Shown here one piece after another: positions 1-11,500 of a stretch of DNA of 64,000 bases (the stretch's first letter is position 1; each line of letters starts with the position of its first letter). The notes under the pieces were generated by a model. It was not told where the DNA came from. It searched no databases and saw only the letters and a program-made list of their open reading frames with translations. The position numbers and the translations under genes were made by a program. Source of the stretch: Ditylenchus dipsaci (Eukaryota > Nematoda > Chromadorea > Rhabditida > Anguinidae); assembly GCA_004194705.1 (NCBI GenBank), contig SADC01000502.1:1-64000 (forward strand), in the 5' to 3' direction.

Positions 1-212
1 AAAAATTTTCATTCAAAATAAAAATGAGAAATTCTCATTCTCATCCAAATGAAAATTTCTCATTTTCATTCAATGGAAATGAAAACGTTTTCATTATCAT
101 CGAATGAAAATGAAAATTTCTCATTTTCATTTTATTAAGAAAGTGAAAATGAAAATTTTCATTTTCATTTTTTCAAGAAAATGAAAATGAGAAAATTTTC
201 ATTTTTCATTTT
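1..212. repeat. AT-rich low-complexity foldback
   Basis: Purely A/T-rich sequence built from alternating TGAAAAT and ATTTTCA words, so both strands read alike and it can fold on itself. No coding signal. Confidence 0.7.
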
Positions 213-214
213 GG

Positions 215-1740
215 GAAACACTGCTAGAGGCACATTGCTAAAAAAAATTTGCTAAAGGCACACTTGGTAAAATTTTTTTTGTTAAGAGGCTTTTCTGGTT
301 TCTTTTGTGTCACAACCCTAAGGTACTTGTCGAACTAACTGCAAGGTACATTGAATCGATCTTGTGACCTAAAAATTGACCCTATCGCACTCACCAATCG
401 CATCAACACCGTAAACCCCAATTGCACCTCCTCCCTAGTGCACCACCTGGATAGTACCAAACCATTTGAATAGTACTCACATTTATACGGACCGGCTCTA
501 ACCACCTCATGGTTCATAAATCTCATGGATATTGCTCCAACCATCTATATGTACCCAAACCCCCTGTGGGGTACTGAACTACCGGAATCCTACTTTTTCA
601 ACGATCTAGAAAAATAAAAACATACAGATGGAATCGAACCTGTGACCATGAAAAAAAGCAAAAAGACTGAATTCCCCAATTTTGGGTATGATTAGCTGGG
701 TACAACCGAAAACAAGTGGTCGTCCACTTGGATCAAAATTTTTTTACGTTTTTAAATGTTCCAAAACCTGTTTCTGGACTTATTCGGACATGCTGAAGAT
801 GGTTTGATAGTGTAAAACTCCGTTTTCTCGGGTATATTTTGAGTAGTGGGAGACGATTGATTGTACAAAAACTCAATTTTACCAAAACTAAATTTTTTTG
901 ACAAAATGGTATTTTACCATTATTAACCTTTTTCAGCATGTCCAAATTAGTCCAGAAAACAGGTTTGGAACATTAAAAACGTAAAAAAAAATTTTTTGAT
1001 CCAAGTGGACGACCACTTCGTTTGTTGTACCCAGGTAATCATACCAAATTTGGGAACTCAGTTTTCGCTTTTTTCATGTCACAGGTTCGATTCCATCTAC
1101 TGCAATGTTTATTTAAAAAATAATAAGTAAAAATAAGATTCAGGTAGTTTGAGTACCCTACAGGGGGTTTGGGAGTACCATCCACCTACTGATCCCTGGT
1201 TTATGGGTCGAATGGGTGAAATCGCAATTTTGGTCTTATCAATAGTCAATTCCCCGAATATTTTACGTCAGAAAAATAATTTACCCTTAATTTTGACGGA
1301 ATTCTATTTTTCAGGTCATTTAGCTGGATACCCCACCTGGACCAGGGGTATACACCTGAGATTATCGTGTCGGGTGGTACTGTGAATAATATGTCCGTGT
1401 AGGGCACCTGCGTACTACCATCAAGGGTGGTGGTGATGAATCATGGTGGTGATGAACTGATGGTGAATTAGGACCTCTGAGGGTGTAACCACTATGATGT
1501 TTCACTGAGAAGAATTTCACCAGAAAAACCATGCAAAACTTGAAGAATAAGGTAAAAAAAGAGAAAAAAAGTTGGAAATGAATAGTGTCTTTGACACAAA
1601 AAGAACCACAAAACGCTTTAGCAAAAAAAAGTTTAATAAATAGGCTTTTATCAAAAAAAAATGTAGCAAATGTACTTTAGCAAAAAAATTTTTAGCAAGT
1701 TTTTTTTAGCAAAATGTGCCGTTTAGCAAATATTTTTTAA
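215..1740. repeat. Nested foldback element
   Basis: The best match is an inner inverted repeat: about 552-800 pairs with about 925-1180. It includes ACCCAAACCCCCTGTGGGG against CCCTACAGGGGGTTTGGG, ATGGAATCGAACCTGTGAC against TCACAGGTTCGATTCCAT, and TGGATCAAAATTTTTTTACG against its mirror. The outer flanks (about 225-300 and 1600-1740) carry TTTGCTAA-type words in opposite orientation. The arm contains a perfect tRNA-like B box (GGTTCGATTCC near 1084 on plus). No transposase is visible inside. Confidence 0.8.
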
Positions 1741-1872
1741 ATTCTTCGGGTACACCCCAAAAATATCAAAAAGTGCAAAAGCGATAATTCTACATGAATT
1801 AAGCCAATGAAATCATTACATCAAAAAATATTATTTCAGCACACATTTTGATAGAAGTTGAGCCACTAAGAA

Positions 1873-1918
1873 AGTTGAGCCACTAACAGTTGACGAAGAT
1901 ACCTTGAGACTTGAAGTA
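1873..1918 (+). repeat. Copy of an exon fragment found at 7760-7806
   Basis: About 46 bases, starting AAGTTGAGCCACTAACAG and ending ACTTGAAGTA, are identical to the start of the exon-like segment at 7761-7866. They encode the same peptide start (VEPLTVDEDTLRLEV) and then diverge. It looks like a captured or duplicated gene fragment; the parent gene is not in this window. Confidence 0.6.
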
Positions 1919-2298
1919 GGCGAAGGATATAGACTTAATAAACCCAATTTAGCAGACAATTTTGGATGATATCATTTTTCGTTTTTCGATTGACGAAATT
2001 TCAGTTTTTTAGGTCATCTATAGATATCACCTGACCAACTGGTGCCCACCCAGGTTTAGGCCTAGGGTTAGGCTCGAGGTTTAGGCCGAGGTGGGAAAAA
2101 TCTCAAATTTGGTCTTAGAGAGACGAGAGGCACACGACTTCTTAGTAGCTTTATTCGCGACAAAAACTGATCCTGGAACGCAGACGTTCAGACCTTTTAT
2201 ACTGCAACAATACATATCACTGCGGTAACAACACGTGATACAAATCACACTATACAACAGGAAACGCGCAAGTATGACTACAGCATTTGCGCAGTGTT

Positions 2299-2771
2299 TT
2301 TCAAAAGGTTGTACCCCGAAATTTAAGCGGCATTTTGCTAAATGGTCGATTTGCATAGCGGGCGTTTCGCCAATAATTTTTTTTTGCTAATGCGACAAAA
2401 TTACTAAGATTTTTTTGTCAAGGCGCCCATTGCTAAGAATTTATTGCTAAGGCATTCTTTTCTTAAATCATAAAGTTCCCAAACATCGCTAACGTACCAA
2501 GAAATTCAGGCCGTGGAGACCAAGCTATGCGACTCACTTCGCAGGGATCGGAAGCAAGTCTGGGAGATGTCCATGCTTTTTGTTGGAGGTAACTCATTGT
2601 TTTTCAAAAGGCTGTACCCCGAAATTTAAGCGGCATTTTTGCTAAATGGTCGATTTGCATAGCGGGCGTTTTGCCATAATTTTTTGCTATGTGACAGATT
2701 ACTAAAGAATTTTTTGTCAAGGCGCCCATTTGCTAAGAATTTATTTGCTAAGGCATTCTTTTCTTAAATCC
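2299..2771. repeat. Pair of ~170-bp direct repeats with TTTGCTAA words
   Basis: Segments 2299-2470 and 2599-2771 are near-identical direct copies (GTACCCCGAAATTTAAGCGG, AAATGGTCGATTTGCATAGC, GTCAAGGCGCCCATT, ATTCTTTTCTTAAATC). They are separated by about 130 bp. The repeated TTGCTAAG words match those at 240-290 and 1610-1730, so this is the same element type. The second copy has several one-base length differences in homopolymers. Confidence 0.8.
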
Positions 2772-3140
2772 CGATTTGCTAAAGATGTTTTTCTATTTTT
2801 ACTTTCCCTTTTGTCCAATATTCTGATAGGGATTGGAAATTTTCCTACGGACAATCGATTACTGATTTCAACGTGGGATCTAAGTAAATTGATACTTTTA
2901 GATGGTGTCTAAACTACCCCGTACGCATCCTAAACCACCCAAGTACCCTAAAACACCTACATACCCAAACCGAACCGAAACCTGAAAAATTAAAATTTCT
3001 TAAAAATAAAAAAAGCTATTTTTTCTAACTTAAAATTGTGCGGGAAATTGGGTTTGTTAAGCCAAAGTTGCGATTTACACACCCAAATTCAATACCAATT
3101 TGGTGTATGTTACCTGGCCAGGTGGATGTCTACCTGGATG
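2772..3140. other. No gene; short CCTAAACCACCC / ACCTGG words
   Basis: No plausible exon. Contains a short run of related words (CTAAACTACCCCGTACGC, CTAAACCACCCAAGTACC) and a small GGTGTATG/CCTGGCCAGGTGG motif cluster of the kind seen in local minisatellites. Nothing else is recognised. Confidence 0.4.
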
Positions 3141-3143
3141 GCC

Positions 3144-3870
3144 CTAAAATAAAAAAAAATTAATTTGAATAAAAATCGATTTTTCCAAAACTAAGAAATT
3201 TGTGAAGAAATTGGGCTTATTGAGACCAAAAGTGCGTCTCACTTTTGTAGCGATGAACGTAGTGATGTTCGGGAACTTCTTGCGCTTGGCTCGATAGATC
3301 GCCCCTTCCGTTGCTTGACACTTCCAATGGCGCATGACGTATTTCGGCAAAGTCTAAAAAAAACATCGCAACCGTTCATCATCGTTAACTAAAAAAGAAA
3401 GTAACCTTGCTCAGGCACGTGAACCTCCCTGACCAGCTTGCATCAATTCGAACTCTGGCTGTGGCTGGGCGTTTCTTTTGTCCAGCATCGACCTCTGCTT
3501 GCATAGATCTTCTGATGTTTGTTCCGGTCACCTAAAATAAGAGTGGCGAAACATAAATGAAGAAATAAAATAGGGTCACCGCTTGATGATTTTTTTCGGC
3601 CGGCAGGTGTCTGATAGTTCTCCGGGCTGCCGATCCAACTGATTTGGAGAGACGTTGAACTTAAAGAGGCGATGACTGCTCGACCACGTTAGCTAACTTG
3701 AACGCTCTGCACCCGGAGCAGCTGAAGTATACTTGCTTGATTCCATCCTTCACCAAGTTCTGCCGGTTTGTCCACACAATGCATCACATCTATCTTCGTG
3801 TAGGTGATGGCGCAATTCTCGCTCCAATTCGCTGGAAGCGATGCATTGAATTTTCAGCTATTCCGAAAAC
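3144..3870 (-). pseudogene. Decayed MULE-type transposase, N-terminal half
   Basis: Reading minus, three conserved blocks appear in order. A zinc-finger-like block around 3690-3800 contains QVYFSCSGCRAF after a WTNRQ segment. A basic linker (TNIRRSMQAEVDAGQKK) lies near 3480-3540. A block near 3240-3355 contains LPKYVMRHWKC and YRAKRKKFPNI. The CSGCR block also occurs in the plus-strand element at 19.1-20.3 kb (YFVCSGCRSL), so both come from one transposon family. The layout (Cys-rich DNA-binding block, then LP..YRAKRK..P) is typical of FLYWCH/MULE transposases ahead of the catalytic domain. Frames change and stops intervene, and no catalytic block is seen here, so the copy is broken. Family assignment is by eye. 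Confidence 0.5.
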
Positions 3871-4726
3871 TGAAATTTTTAAAAATTAGGAGCAGTAAAA
3901 TTAAGAGACGACGAAAAAATAACACGAACTAATACAATCAAAATGAGCAAATACAGTTGAAATTCGAAGAGAAAAAAAAGACGGGAAGTAGTGTATCCGT
4001 CGTGGTATCCGGTCATAATTTGTATCCGGTCGTGTGTTCTACCATAATATTCTCCGTGCGACACAGACCCACACAACTGGTAAATTGAGTAACGTAACAG
4101 CGCTGGAGACCCAGCCATTAAAAGAGTTACAACTAGGGTTAGCGAGGATCGTATTCTTCGATTAGAAGAATCGAAAAGTCGATTGGAGTCGAAAATCGCA
4201 AGAATAGGATAGCACGAAATAGGAACGCAAGAATAGCATAGGACAAAAAACTAAAAATCGCAATTTTCGACAACCAAATCACAAAACTCAAATTGAGTAC
4301 CCTAATGATGGGGTGAATATACTCCTGGATGGCCGTTCTCAAAACCAGCAAACACTTAGCTATGGCTAGTTTATCTACGGTCATCTCAAACAGTTGAAAA
4401 GGCATACCAGCGAGTTTTCAAAAAGTTAAGGGGACCAGTATTATAAACTAGGCAGAAAACTCGAAAAAATCTAGATGAGAACGCATGTAAACATTTGCGA
4501 AAAAAAATATTTTTCCCGCTTTTCCTCCGTGTTACGTCTGCATGCCTCTTTTACTATGGCAAGTTTATTCACAGCACTAAAAAAGTTAACTTAAAACAGT
4601 TTTATTCCAATCATGAAAAGAAAAATCATGCTAAGAACGCACTAAAAATGAAAATTAATCGAAAGCAAAGCCAAATCTTGTTATAGGATTCTTATTTCTC
4701 TCTAAACTTATTAGGCTTTTGGAACT
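3871..4726. other. No gene recognised
   Basis: Only short open frames without family resemblance. A small repeated TATCCGGTCGTG word near 3995-4035 and a TCGATTGGAGTCGAAAATCGCAA stretch are present. I see no exon, RNA gene or clear terminal repeats. Confidence 0.4.
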
Positions 4727-4976
4727 TGTGATATTAGGTCGTGTCAAAACGTTCGTCGTTTTTATTCAAAAGCAATATTTGTGGCGTTGTGTTTTTACCA
4801 TAGATTTTTTTACATTTTTTCAAAAATTTACCACTCATTTTGTAGCCAAGATTTCTCAGCTACAAAATGAGTGTAAACTTTTGAAAAATGTTAAAATAAA
4901 TCTATGGTCAAAAACACAACGCCAAACAATATTGCTTTTGAAATAAACGACCGAAACTTTTGACACGACCTAATAT
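4727..4976. mobile_element. Foldback MITE with shared palindromic core
   Basis: An almost perfect hairpin of about 250 bp: ATATTAGGTCGTGTCAAAA at the left mirrors TTTTGACACGACCTAATAT at the right. The centre, near 4838-4880, is CTCATTTTGTAGCC..GCTACAAAATGAG. This is the core found in many unrelated hairpins of this window. There is no coding capacity. Confidence 0.85.
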
Positions 4977-4987
4977 ACATCAATATT

Positions 4988-5135
4988 ATGTTTTCGTTAC
5001 GGCTTTGTGAAAAAAATTTTACGAAAAAAACCCGCAAAAAACCGCGGTTGAACCGCAAAAAAATAATGCGGTCTATCGCAAAACCGCAATTTCCTGAAAA
5101 ACCCGCCACTGCAAAAACCGCCCGCAACCCTAGTC
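4988..5135. repeat. CCGCAAAA/ACCGCGG repeat, related to 23.02-23.13 kb
   Basis: Stretch rich in CCGCAAAAAACCGCGG words ending GCCCGCAACCCTAG. A related stretch (GGTTTAACCGCGGTTTAACC..CCGCAACACTAGG) lies at 23020-23130. A short dispersed element is likely; its ends are unclear. Confidence 0.5.
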
Positions 5136-5585
5136 TCCAACACTCATTTATACAAAAAAAAGTTTTAGGAAAACTACGTAGACATCTTTCCACTTCGCAA
5201 AGAATTTCGTAAAAAATCCGTCAAAATTTACAAAAATATGCGAGGTCAAAATCAAATTTCACAAGCATAGTGAAAGTCGGTGAGCTCATCTAAACTGGGG
5301 AATAAATAATAATGTTGCACTCGACCAACCAATGGTTCAGAATTCAATAATTTTAAACGTTAACAATAACACTTTGGAAAAAATTTGTTGCGCATTACCG
5401 AAGCAAGAAAGTGACCAAAAAGTGCAATGCAAACAGATATTTCAAAGACTCGATCCAGCAAAAAGCGCATGCAAACAGATATTCAAAGACTCGATCCCAG
5501 CAAAAATCGTTTAAGCTTGTCAGGGCCCTTCCACACAGAAAACATTAAAAACAGACCAACGCGGAAGATAGAATAACTTTTTATC

Positions 5586-7310
5586 GGTCACCCAAAACGT
5601 CCCCGGCCCAAAACGTCCCCGCCGAAACGTCCCCGCCGAAACGTCCCCGCCGAACGTCCCCGGCCAAAACGTCCCCGCGAAACGTCCCCGCCAAAACGTC
5701 CCCGGCAAAACCGTCCCGGCCGAAACGTCCCCATCATAAAAAATTATATGTTTTTTCTAATCTTTTTTATTTTAAAACTAATCATACAAACACACAATAA
5801 AACAACTTTTATTGACAACAAGCAAACAAAATGGTTACTAGCAAATTGGGCACATCGCATTTGGGCACCCCGCATTTTGGGCACACCGCATTTGGGCACC
5901 CGCATTTGGGCCCCCGCATTGGGCACCGCATTTGGCCCGATTTTAAAGTTTCCATATTTGAAATTATAAATTGAAATGTATCAATATGTTACTGTTTTAT
6001 AATAAAATTTGTATTCATTTCAGGTCCTATAGGTGCCTCATTCAAATTTCTGCGACTCGCTACAAATTGTGACTCGCTACTGCGACTCGCTACAATTGCG
6101 ACTCGCTACAGATTGAATTATCTATTGTTATGTGGTACAGATTGTGGTACCAGACATATTGTTGGCCGCTTCGCGGCCAAGACCAGCACACTCCACATTG
6201 CAAGGGATAGGGGAGCATGTAGTACATGTTTTTGGGTGAAGTGGACAAAAAAGTTAAAGTGTAGCGAGTCGCAAAAAAAGTGTAGCGAGTCATAATTGTA
6301 GCGATCGAAGTTTTTACCATATCTGGCACCTTGAGACCGGTCCCCAGGGATTGACATCCTTCCCTGATGCATATAAAAATATTAAGCACATACATGTCGG
6401 TCCACCCAAAACGTCCCCGGCCAAAACGTCCCCGCCGAAACGTCCCCGCCGAAACGTCCCCGCCGAAACGTCCCCGCAAAACGTCCCCGCCGAAACGTCC
6501 CCGGCCAAAACGTCCCCGCCGAAACGTCCCCGCCAAACGTCCCCGGCCAAAACGTCCCCGGCCGAAACGTCCCCATCATAAAAAATTATATGTTTTTTAA
6601 TCTTTTTTATTTAAAAAACTAATCATACAAACACAATTAAAACAACTTTTTATTGACAACAAGCAAACAAATGGTTACTACGCATTTGGGCACATCGCAT
6701 TTGGGCACCCGCATTTGGGCACACCGCATTTGGGCCCGATTTTAAAGTTCCATATTTTTTGAAAATTATAAATTGAAATGTATCAATATGTTACTGTTTT
6801 ATAATAAAATTTGTATTCATTTTCAGGTCCTATAGGTGCCTCATTCAAATTTTCTGCGACTCGCTACAAATTGTGACTCGCTACTGCGACTCGCTACAAT
6901 TGCGACTCGCTACAGATTGAATTATCTATTGTTATGTGGTACAGATTGTGGTACAGACATTTGTTGGCCGCTTCGCGGCCAAGACCAGCACACTCCACAT
7001 TGCAAGGGATAGGGGAGCATGTAGTACATGTTTTTGGTGAAGTGGACAAAAAAGTTCAAAAAAGTATCCTTCCTGGATGCATATAAAAATATAAGCACAT
7101 ACATGTTTCTCTAATCGGTGGGTGATAGATAAATTGATAAAATAATTTTTTAATGATGGGGACGTTTCGGCCGGGGACGTTTTGGCCGGGGACGTTTTGG
7201 CGGGACGTTTCGGCGGGGACGTTTTGGCCGGGACGTTTCGGCGGGACGTTTCGGCGGGACGTTCGGCCGGGACGTTTCGGCCGGGGACGTTTTGTCCTGA
7301 CCCGACTTTT
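5586..7310. repeat. Foldback with AACGTCCCCGCC minisatellite arms around a duplicated unit
   Basis: Minisatellites of 14-bp type (AAACGTCCCCGCCG, AAAACGTCCCCGGCC) occupy 5586-5730 and 6402-6573 in one orientation and 7155-7300 in the opposite one (GGGGACGTTTTGGCC). The outer junction CCCCATCATAAAAAATT (5729, 6571) recurs inverted as AATTTTTTAATGATGGGG at 7142. The roughly 700-815 bp between arrays is itself duplicated (about 5586-6400 and 6402-7105). Each copy has its own small arrays of GCATTTGGGCACACC and GACTCGCTACAATTGC. The G-rich strand has regularly spaced GGGG runs. Long open frames here are by-products of the repeat. Confidence 0.85.
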
Positions 7311-7760
7311 TATTATTAAACACCTAAGAATGCACAGCCCATGAATATATAACCGCAACATCAAGCCTGGATGATCGCTATTTACAGACAAAACACGTAA
7401 ATAATATTTTCTTTCACATCTTGATAAGAGTATTTCTATACATCAGGCTCTGTCACGATTGCGCTGTCGCATCCCTAAATAAAAACATTGGTACACAACT
7501 TATAGATCAAGAAATAACCGTCATTATCATTGGCATCCTCGACCTTCTTATACTTGCGATTGGACCTGTTTAGCCAGACAACAGGCCAAAAGAAGAGATA
7601 TCAGACCAAAGCAAGCCACAACCCACATCACTACGAAAGGCCAAATGTTAAATTTAGATGCTGCAATAAACCAAGCTTGTTACTGAGTAAAACGATAAGG
7701 ACTAACCCTTATATGGTACTTCTTCCCTATTTTCTCTTTTGAACCGACTTAGATTCCCAG

Positions 7761-7866
7761 AAGTTGAGCCACTAACAGTTGACGAAGATACCTTGAGACT
7801 TGAAGTAATCGAAGCAGTGAAAGCAGCAGAGAAGTTCTGCCAAGCAATTTCTGCAATAGCCTCGAT
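7761..7866 (+). CDS. Isolated exon-like fragment of unknown gene
   Basis: An open segment flanked by a good acceptor (GATTCCCAG) and donor (GATGTAAGTG). It encodes a peptide beginning VEPLTVDEDTLRLEVIEAVK and ending in a QAISAIASM-like helix. The first ~46 bases are duplicated at 1873-1918. No neighbouring exons were found on either side, so it may be a captured exon or a remnant. No family recognised. Confidence 0.35.
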
Positions 7867-8029
7867 GTAAGTGTAATTGAGAACATGACTTCATTTAGGG
7901 TCGGTTTGATTTTCGGTGGTGTCTCGCGTTGAATTTTTAGCTGACACTCAAGCGCAAGATAGCGTGTGTTCAAAATGCCTTTTCAGAAACAAAAACAAGA
8001 GAAACACGCTTGGTCAACCTGCACCTGAT

Positions 8030-8515
8030 CATAAGGGTTGGCAAGACTTGCGGACGCAACACTTGCGGACCAAATTCTGAGGCCAATATTTTGCGGACGA
8101 AAATTTGCGGACAAAGATTTGCGGACGAGACTTTGCGGGCCCAAATTTTGCGGACGCGACGTTGCAGACGAACATTTGCGGACGCGACTTTGCGGATAAA
8201 ACCGAATTTTGGCAGAAAAGGAACAGAAAAAAGAAGGTATCTCAAGCGGAGTGAAGGATGACAGCATTAAAAAACTAAGTTAGTCGAACCTGTGACTTAG
8301 GCGATGCTAATATGAAGTTCGCGAATTCTCGTCCGCAAATCTTTGTCCGCAAGTTCTCGTCCGCAAATGTTCATCCGCAAATTTTGCGTCCGCAAAAATT
8401 TGATCCGCAAGTTTGAGGCGCAAAACCTCGTCGCAAAGGTCCGTCCGCAAAAATCACGTCCAGAAAACACGCATCCGCAAAAATATTGTCCGCAAGTCTT
8501 GCCAACCCGATCATA
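8030..8515. repeat. Foldback with TTTGCGGAC minisatellite arms
   Basis: The left end GGTTGGCAAGACTTGCGGAC (about 8036) mirrors GTCCGCAAGTCTTGCCAACC (about 8485-8505). Between them the left arm carries about nine 15-bp units of type TTTGCGGACNNNA and the right arm carries the reverse complement (CGCAAATNTTNNTC type). The short centre near 8200-8300 is unique. This is the FB-like plan of foldback arms made of subrepeats. Confidence 0.85.
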
Positions 8516-8589
8516 ATCATGAATAGCTACAAGGGGCGAGACAAAAAGAATACTGATTCTTATACAAGGCCGAAAAATGAGTAGACATT

Positions 8590-11500
8590 CAAAAATTTTT
8601 TACTTGAATGCGACATTGAAGTGCTAAGGCTGGAAGAAGTTGACATAGAAGGAGAGCACCAGTCGAAATCAACGGCAGATTTGATGACATAAGTCGAAGT
8701 AGGAACTTAATTGAACTCGCAGTCGATGACACAATTTTCGCATGATCGTCTTTACAGCCGTAGAAGTGTTTAGCTTGACAGTTGTCCGGAAGGGTGGTCG
8801 GCTGAACAGTCATCACAAGTTGTTGGCTTAACAGTCGCCGCCTCAGCGTCGACGTCGCCCTCAGTAGTCATCGTCGCCTCAGTAGTCGTCATCGCCTCAG
8901 CAGTCGTCGTCGCCTCAGCAGTCGTCGTCGATTCAGTAGTCGTAGTCGCTTCAGTGGTCGTCGTGGCTTCTGTAGTGGTCGTGGGTTCCGTAGTAGTCGT
9001 CGCTTTAGTGGTCGTCGTTGCTTCCGTAGTAGTTGTCGCTTGCGTAGTTGTTGTCACCTCAGTGGTGGTCATCGCCTCGGAGATCGTCGGTATGGGTCTA
9101 TCTGTCGGCCAAGAACTCTGACTGTTAATAGAACCTAGCGGCTGGCATTGTTTGATTTCAAATTCTAAAAATCATCATTCCTATATAATGCAGACACAGC
9201 AGGGAAAATAAATTACTAACCCAATCAGTGTTCCAAAGCTGAACCTGGTCGTAAATTTTGCTTTTGCTGATACAATAGTTGACACTATGATAAGGATCGA
9301 AGTACTCAATGTCGATGCGCTGATCTGCCCTAAATGAAATCATATTGTAAACGTGAAAGACAGAAAAAATACTACCATGTGAACTTGTTGCAGTAAACAG
9401 CATTCATAACGGACAGGCGGCCCCTCAATATCATACCAACCAAAATAGCAAACCCGTTTGGAGATCAGACACGCAAATAGGCCATTTCTAAATCACGAAA
9501 ATTTTAGCATGAAAAAGAAGGCAGAAAAGTGTACCCTTCGGTAGTATCACAAGGACATTGACCCCTTCTTTTTCGACCAACGGAATACAATTCGCACGGT
9601 AGAAATATTATGGGGACCAGATATGACAACACTTCTTTCTAGAGGAAACAGCAGATTGCGAAACGCTATTTTTCTGGTTGAGGAGTTTATGCCTTAATTG
9701 AAAAATAGATCGGTAAAAACCAATCGGTTGAACGAAAAATGCATACTCTCCGTGCAAGTCACGAATCAACTGAAAACGCTTGATGTGCTGAAGGTAACAC
9801 GATTCTTTGGCAACGTTGCAACCGTTCTTCCTTTTCTTCGTAAACCACACTAAACGGTTACCGCACTCACGACGAAAGACTTGAGAAGTATATGAGTATT
9901 GGCTAAAATTCTCAAAGGCAATATTTGATATTTCAGAAACGAAATAAATAAAAAGAAACCGAATGAATCAGATAAATACTCCTGTCCACCCTGACATCAT
10001 GACACAGCAAACTGGTCATCATTTATACGCTTGAATCAGCAGCCACAAATTTCCGGAAGCAGTAACAACCTCAGAAAAGATATCATTGCAAACTAAGAGT
10101 GGATCATGGAGGGATTAATTGATGGTTCTTTTTCGCTTAACCTGGCATCGGCCTTGTAATTGCTGGCTCACTCGTAGTTGTTGTTCCTATCGTCAAAGCC
10201 GGAGCTGTCGTAGGGAAACAGTAACATAATGAGACAACTGATTAAAGACAGATTTCAACGGCTGGCAAGTCTTTGTATTCAAATTCTACAAAAACTTGCT
10301 GAAATGCAGAATAAAACTAGCATACAAGAAAATAACTGACCCAGTCATGTCCCAAATCTGCACCTGATCATATTCTTTCGCTTTTAGTAATACAAAGTAA
10401 GATGTCGAAGGCATCTACATAGCGCTCGACAAATATGTAATCAGCGTCCCTAAAACGATATTTTACTTTAAAAATACTGTGACATGTGACGCCTATTTTA
10501 TCTTGGCACATTTAGGCTTAAGTTCAGGCAAGGGTTGGCAAGCAAAGACTCGAACATGTTTCTTGGACTGACAATATGTAGTAAAAAAATTAGTCCAAAC
10601 GAAAAAACTAAATTAAGCCAAACAATTCTTGAAGGACCATGATCATGGTGGTCTGGTGTCCCCCCGCAAATTCAAAATTCTTTCCTAATCATCAATGTTT
10701 GTTTCCGATATTTTAAGTTCGTTTCTAAACTAAACTACACCTAAAATTAATTCTAGGCCTTGTCTGGTAAGAAATCAAGTTAAAAATCTCTACGTAAATC
10801 AACCATTAGGTAAAAATTTTGACTTGCGGGGGACCACCAGACCACCGTGAGCATGGTTTTTAAAAGGGCATGGTCACCTGTTAGAAATTATGTTCCCGCC
10901 TATCTAATTTTTTTCTGAATCATTAAACTTCTATTTGATTTTTTTAACTTGGTTTTAAACAAAACCTACCATGTGAACATATTGCAAAAATAGAATTTGC
11001 ACGTCGAGCCTCCGACTTCATGAAAAGAGTAACGAATTCCTGACCAGTCTGATATCTGTGACGCACACATTATACATATTCTGAGAAATAAATATGTTTA
11101 ATTGGGATTGGGAAGAATTCACTAGGAAGACTGACCTCTCTGAGAACTGCACAAGGACATTTTTCGGGGGGAAACTTCCAGCTTTAGGAAACAATGAGAA
11201 GCCATTCTTTGCCATAAAAATCAGCGGCGACATAATTGCCATCAAGATTCGCGGCGACAACACTTTCATGTAGCTGATATCGAAAACGAGCAGTTTGAGT
11301 GCAAGATTTTGCAGGTATAGCCTGGAAATAACGCTAAATAATGACCGAATTTGTAGATTACGGTACGCTTACTTCATCCAGACCAGGAATTAACTGAAAA
11401 TTCTTGACATCGACCACAAAGCAATCCTCTTGAAGACAATTTTTCTCCCGTATTCGTAGACCACATCAAGAGATACCGCATTTCGAAGGAAGACCCGACA

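Noticed and set aside
2081..2356. 91-codon minus frame with several Cys
   Set aside because: It overlaps the direct repeat pair at 2299-2771, has no homologous motif and the second repeat copy does not keep the frame.
5586..7310. Possible CRISPR array because of regularly spaced short repeats
   Set aside because: Units are contiguous with no unique spacers, the genome is clearly eukaryotic, and no cas genes are present.
6090..7391. Several 70-150 codon frames rich in RGRFG or PKRPRRNV on both strands
   Set aside because: Translations of the AACGTCCCC minisatellite in different frames; no codon bias or family match.
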